Assembly (NCBI GenBank): GCA_021734405.1
Contig: JAIPJA010000007.1
Span: 1-33,061, forward strand
DNA length: 33,061 nucleotides
Source: Minisyncoccota bacterium
GTDB taxonomy: Bacteria > Patescibacteriota > Patescibacteriia > Patescibacteriales > UBA12465
Direction: 5' to 3'
The notes beneath the pieces are model-generated. The model was given only the letters and a program-made list of their open reading frames with translations, was not told the DNA's origin and searched no databases. This document shows, in pieces, positions 31,235 through 33,061 of this stretch. Made by a program: the position numbers and the translations under genes. The first letter of the stretch is position 1, and the number at the start of each line of letters is the position of its first letter.

Positions 31235-33061
31235 ATGAGAAATAAGTTTTGGCTAAAAATCAATTTATCTATATTGGTAATATTTTTGTTATCAGGCTTT
31301 TTTTTAATTAATAACAACTTAAAAAAAGCCGAGGCTCAAATTTATTTTCCTAAACTTTCTAATTATTTTCTAAATTGGCAAATAAACTCTCAAGAGGCCG
31401 AAAAATTGGCTAAATGGGATCTTTTAATTTTGGATATGGAAGTACAAGAAAATAATCCTGAACAAATTAGAAAAATAAGAAACTATAACCCAGATATAAA
31501 AATCTTAGCCTACATAACTTCTCAAGAAATAATAGATTATAGTCGAGGCAATTTTAGCTTAGAAGCGCCACTGAGAGCTAAGCTTTATAATCAAATTAGT
31601 GATAATTGGTGGCTAAGAGATAGTCAGGGCGATAAACTAAGTTTTTGGCCAGGAACTTATCTTTTAAATATTAGTGATGGCTCAGGACTTTCCAGTCAAG
31701 GAAAAAGGTGGAATGATTTTTTGCCAGAGTTTGTAAGCCAAGAAATTTTAAGTACCGGTCTTTGGGACGGAGTTTTCTACGATAATGTTTGGGGGGATAT
31801 AAGTTGGCTAAATACAGATATACAAATTGCTGAGAATAAAAAAATTTCTCAAAATGAATTAAATGCCTATTGGAAGGAAGGAACTGAAGAAATTCTTAAA
31901 AAAACTAGAGACTTAAACCCGGAGTCTATTATATTAGGTAATGGTAGAGTTTTTTTTGATTATCAAAAACATTTAAACGGTATGATGTTAGAAGATTTTC
32001 CTTCTAGTTGGGAAAATGGAGGTAGTTGGGCCGGATCTATTCAAACTTATTTAAATTTATCTAAATATAACAAAAGTCCTCAATCTTCAATTGTATTAAG
32101 ATTTGGTAACAGTAATGATTACAAGAATTTTCGTTTTGGTTTTACCTCTGCTTTACTGGGTAATGGTTATTTTGGCTATAATTATCATCAAGCAAATCAG
32201 GGTCAACTTTGGTGGTTTGATGAGTATAATATTGACTTAGGTCAAGCTGAAAATTCAGCCTATAACCTTTTAACTAAAAAAAGTAGTCAAGAAAAAGTTG
32301 AGGCTGGACTTTGGAGAAGAGATTTTTCTCAAGCAGTCTCTATAGTTAATTCTACGGGTAAAAGTCAAAAATATGTTTTTGAAAAAGAGGAGTTTGAAAA
32401 AATTAGTGGCTATCAAGACCCTAATACTAATAATGGCACGGTTGTAAATTGGGTAAATTTAAAACCTGAAGACGGGGTTATACTTTTAAAAAGAACTACT
32501 GAGATTCTAGACTCAGTGTTTGATAATGGTGCTTTTGTGAGGGTCTTTAATGAAAATGGTGAGCAAATACAAAATGGATTTTTTGCTTATAAAGACAGCT
32601 TTCCTGCTCAAAGTCAGATTATAATCTCTGATATTGATAATGATACAATTTTAGAAACTTTAGTTAATTATCAAGGAGAAATAAAAATATATAAAAATGG
32701 TCAGATTATAAAAAGCTTTCTACCTTTTGCTTCTAAATTTTATGGTGAAATTTCTGTAGCTATTTCTGATTTAAATGGTGATGGCACTAAAGAAATAATT
32801 ACTGGAGCGGGACAGGGAGGTGGTCCCCATGTCAGAGTTTTTTCCAAAGATGGCAAGCCTTTAATTGGTGGTTTTTTTGCCTATGATAGAGATTTTCGCG
32901 GTGGGGTTAATGTAGCTGTTTTAGACTTAAACGGTGATGGCACTAAAGAAATAATTACTGGAGCGGGACAGGGAGGTGGTCCCCATGTCAGAGTTTTTTC
33001 CAAAGATGGCAAGCCTTTAATTGGTGGTTTTTTTGCCTATGATAGAGATTTTCGCGGTGGG
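31235..33061 (+). CDS. Secreted glycosidase-like TIM-barrel protein with FG-GAP repeats (3' truncated by window edge)
   Basis: 609 codons are visible from ATG 31235, and the frame is still open at the window end. Signal peptide about 1-34 (hydrophobic 11-25, cleavage after AEA). Residues 35-400 look like a barrel of the hypothetical glycosyl-hydrolase type (GHL15-like): WDLLILDMEVQENNPEQIRKI, IKILAYITSQ, LWDGVFYDNVWGD (Asp178, Asp183) and a late segment ending in DGVILLKR. From about residue 450 there are three FG-GAP/VCBS-type repeats, of which the last two share the calcium-loop motif DLNGDGTKEI (Asp512 and Asp564, period 52). The enzyme class is inference; catalytic acids are not proven. 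The gene follows serS by two bases. Confidence 0.72.
   Translation, partial: MRNKFWLKINLSILVIFLLSGFFLINNNLKKAEAQIYFPKLSNYFLNWQINSQEAEKLAKWDLLILDMEVQENNPEQIRKIRNYNPDIKILAYITSQEIIDYSRGNFSLEAPLRAKLYNQISDNWWLRDSQGDKLSFWPGTYLLNISDGSGLSSQGKRWNDFLPEFVSQEILSTGLWDGVFYDNVWGDISWLNTDIQIAENKKISQNELNAYWKEGTEEILKKTRDLNPESIILGNGRVFFDYQKHLNGMMLEDFPSSWENGGSWAGSIQTYLNLSKYNKSPQSSIVLRFGNSNDYKNFRFGFTSALLGNGYFGYNYHQANQGQLWWFDEYNIDLGQAENSAYNLLTKKSSQEKVEAGLWRRDFSQAVSIVNSTGKSQKYVFEKEEFEKISGYQDPNTNNGTVVNWVNLKPEDGVILLKRTTEILDSVFDNGAFVRVFNENGEQIQNGFFAYKDSFPAQSQIIISDIDNDTILETLVNYQGEIKIYKNGQIIKSFLPFASKFYGEISVAISDLNGDGTKEIITGAGQGGGPHVRVFSKDGKPLIGGFFAYDRDFRGGVNVAVLDLNGDGTKEIITGAGQGGGPHVRVFSKDGKPLIGGFFAYDRDFRGG
32777..33061 (+). 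repeat. Near-perfect tandem repeat, 156-base period
   Basis: The 129 bases 32777-32905 recur without a mismatch at 32933-33061, where the window ends. The 27 bases between the copies correspond to a diverged segment before the first copy. The repeat encodes the FG-GAP module of the secreted protein. Confidence 0.95.

Noticed and set aside
1-33061. Recoded TGA (Gly, as in Gracilibacteria)
   Set aside because: Full-length genes have no in-frame TGA, and pyrG ends on TGA at its expected length.
1-33061. Insertion sequence, prophage or transposase remnants
   Set aside because: No transposase, integrase or terminal inverted repeats were recognised on either strand.

Overview
The window is AT-rich (roughly two thirds A+T) and densely packed, and looks like a chromosome segment of a Candidate Phyla Radiation bacterium (Patescibacteria, probably the Parcubacteria branch). 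That placement is an inference. It rests on the mix of plain housekeeping genes (pyrG, metG, serS, dnaX, rsmI, tsaC, rpmA, greA, prs) with lineage-type genes: an S-layer-like surface protein, a TraG/VirD4-like ATPase with an unusual N-terminal part, a DUF6122-like membrane protein, and several orphan membrane or secreted proteins. Shine-Dalgarno sequences are nearly absent. TGA is used as a stop (for example pyrG), so the code is the standard bacterial one.

Layout. 3-1694: C-terminal part of a large secreted beta-sandwich surface protein, closed by a strong terminator. 1838-6007: small, mostly single genes in both orientations, separated by bidirectional terminators (orphan membrane protein, HAD phosphatase, DUF6122-like protein, zinc-ribbon-like mini-protein, PRPP synthetase, GreA). 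6079-6360: a standalone structured RNA gene of about 245 nt with a consensus promoter, a closing stem and an intrinsic terminator; I cannot assign it to a family. 6438-6896: orphan membrane protein. 7059-11669: a two-gene unit made of a membrane-anchored helical-repeat protein and a 1251-residue secreted protein that joins a permuted NlpC/P60 domain, a thermonuclease fold, a Ser/Asn linker, a lamin-tail domain and two LamG-like domains. 11688-11890: a promoter, a tandem repeat and a terminator, possibly a small RNA.

11934-18253 is one co-directional six-gene run (large membrane protein, rsmI, metG, cvpA-like, tsaC, ctpA-type protease) with gaps down to one base. After a terminator come an orphan small protein (minus strand), pyrG, a repeat protein and rpmA (minus strand). 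21955-25138 holds ferredoxin, an accessory protein and the TraG-like ATPase. 25281-28218 holds a putative lipoprotein, a small protein and a vWA-like membrane protein. dnaX, serS and a secreted glycosidase-like protein with FG-GAP repeats run off the right edge.

Taken together, half of the window is central information processing and nucleotide activation (PRPP, CTP, aminoacyl-tRNA, tRNA and rRNA modification). The other half is cell-surface equipment: S-layer-like protein, secreted hydrolase/nuclease fusion, glycosidase-like protein, surface protease and a DNA-pumping ATPase. A plausible but unproven reading is that the surface set serves contact with, or scavenging from, other cells.
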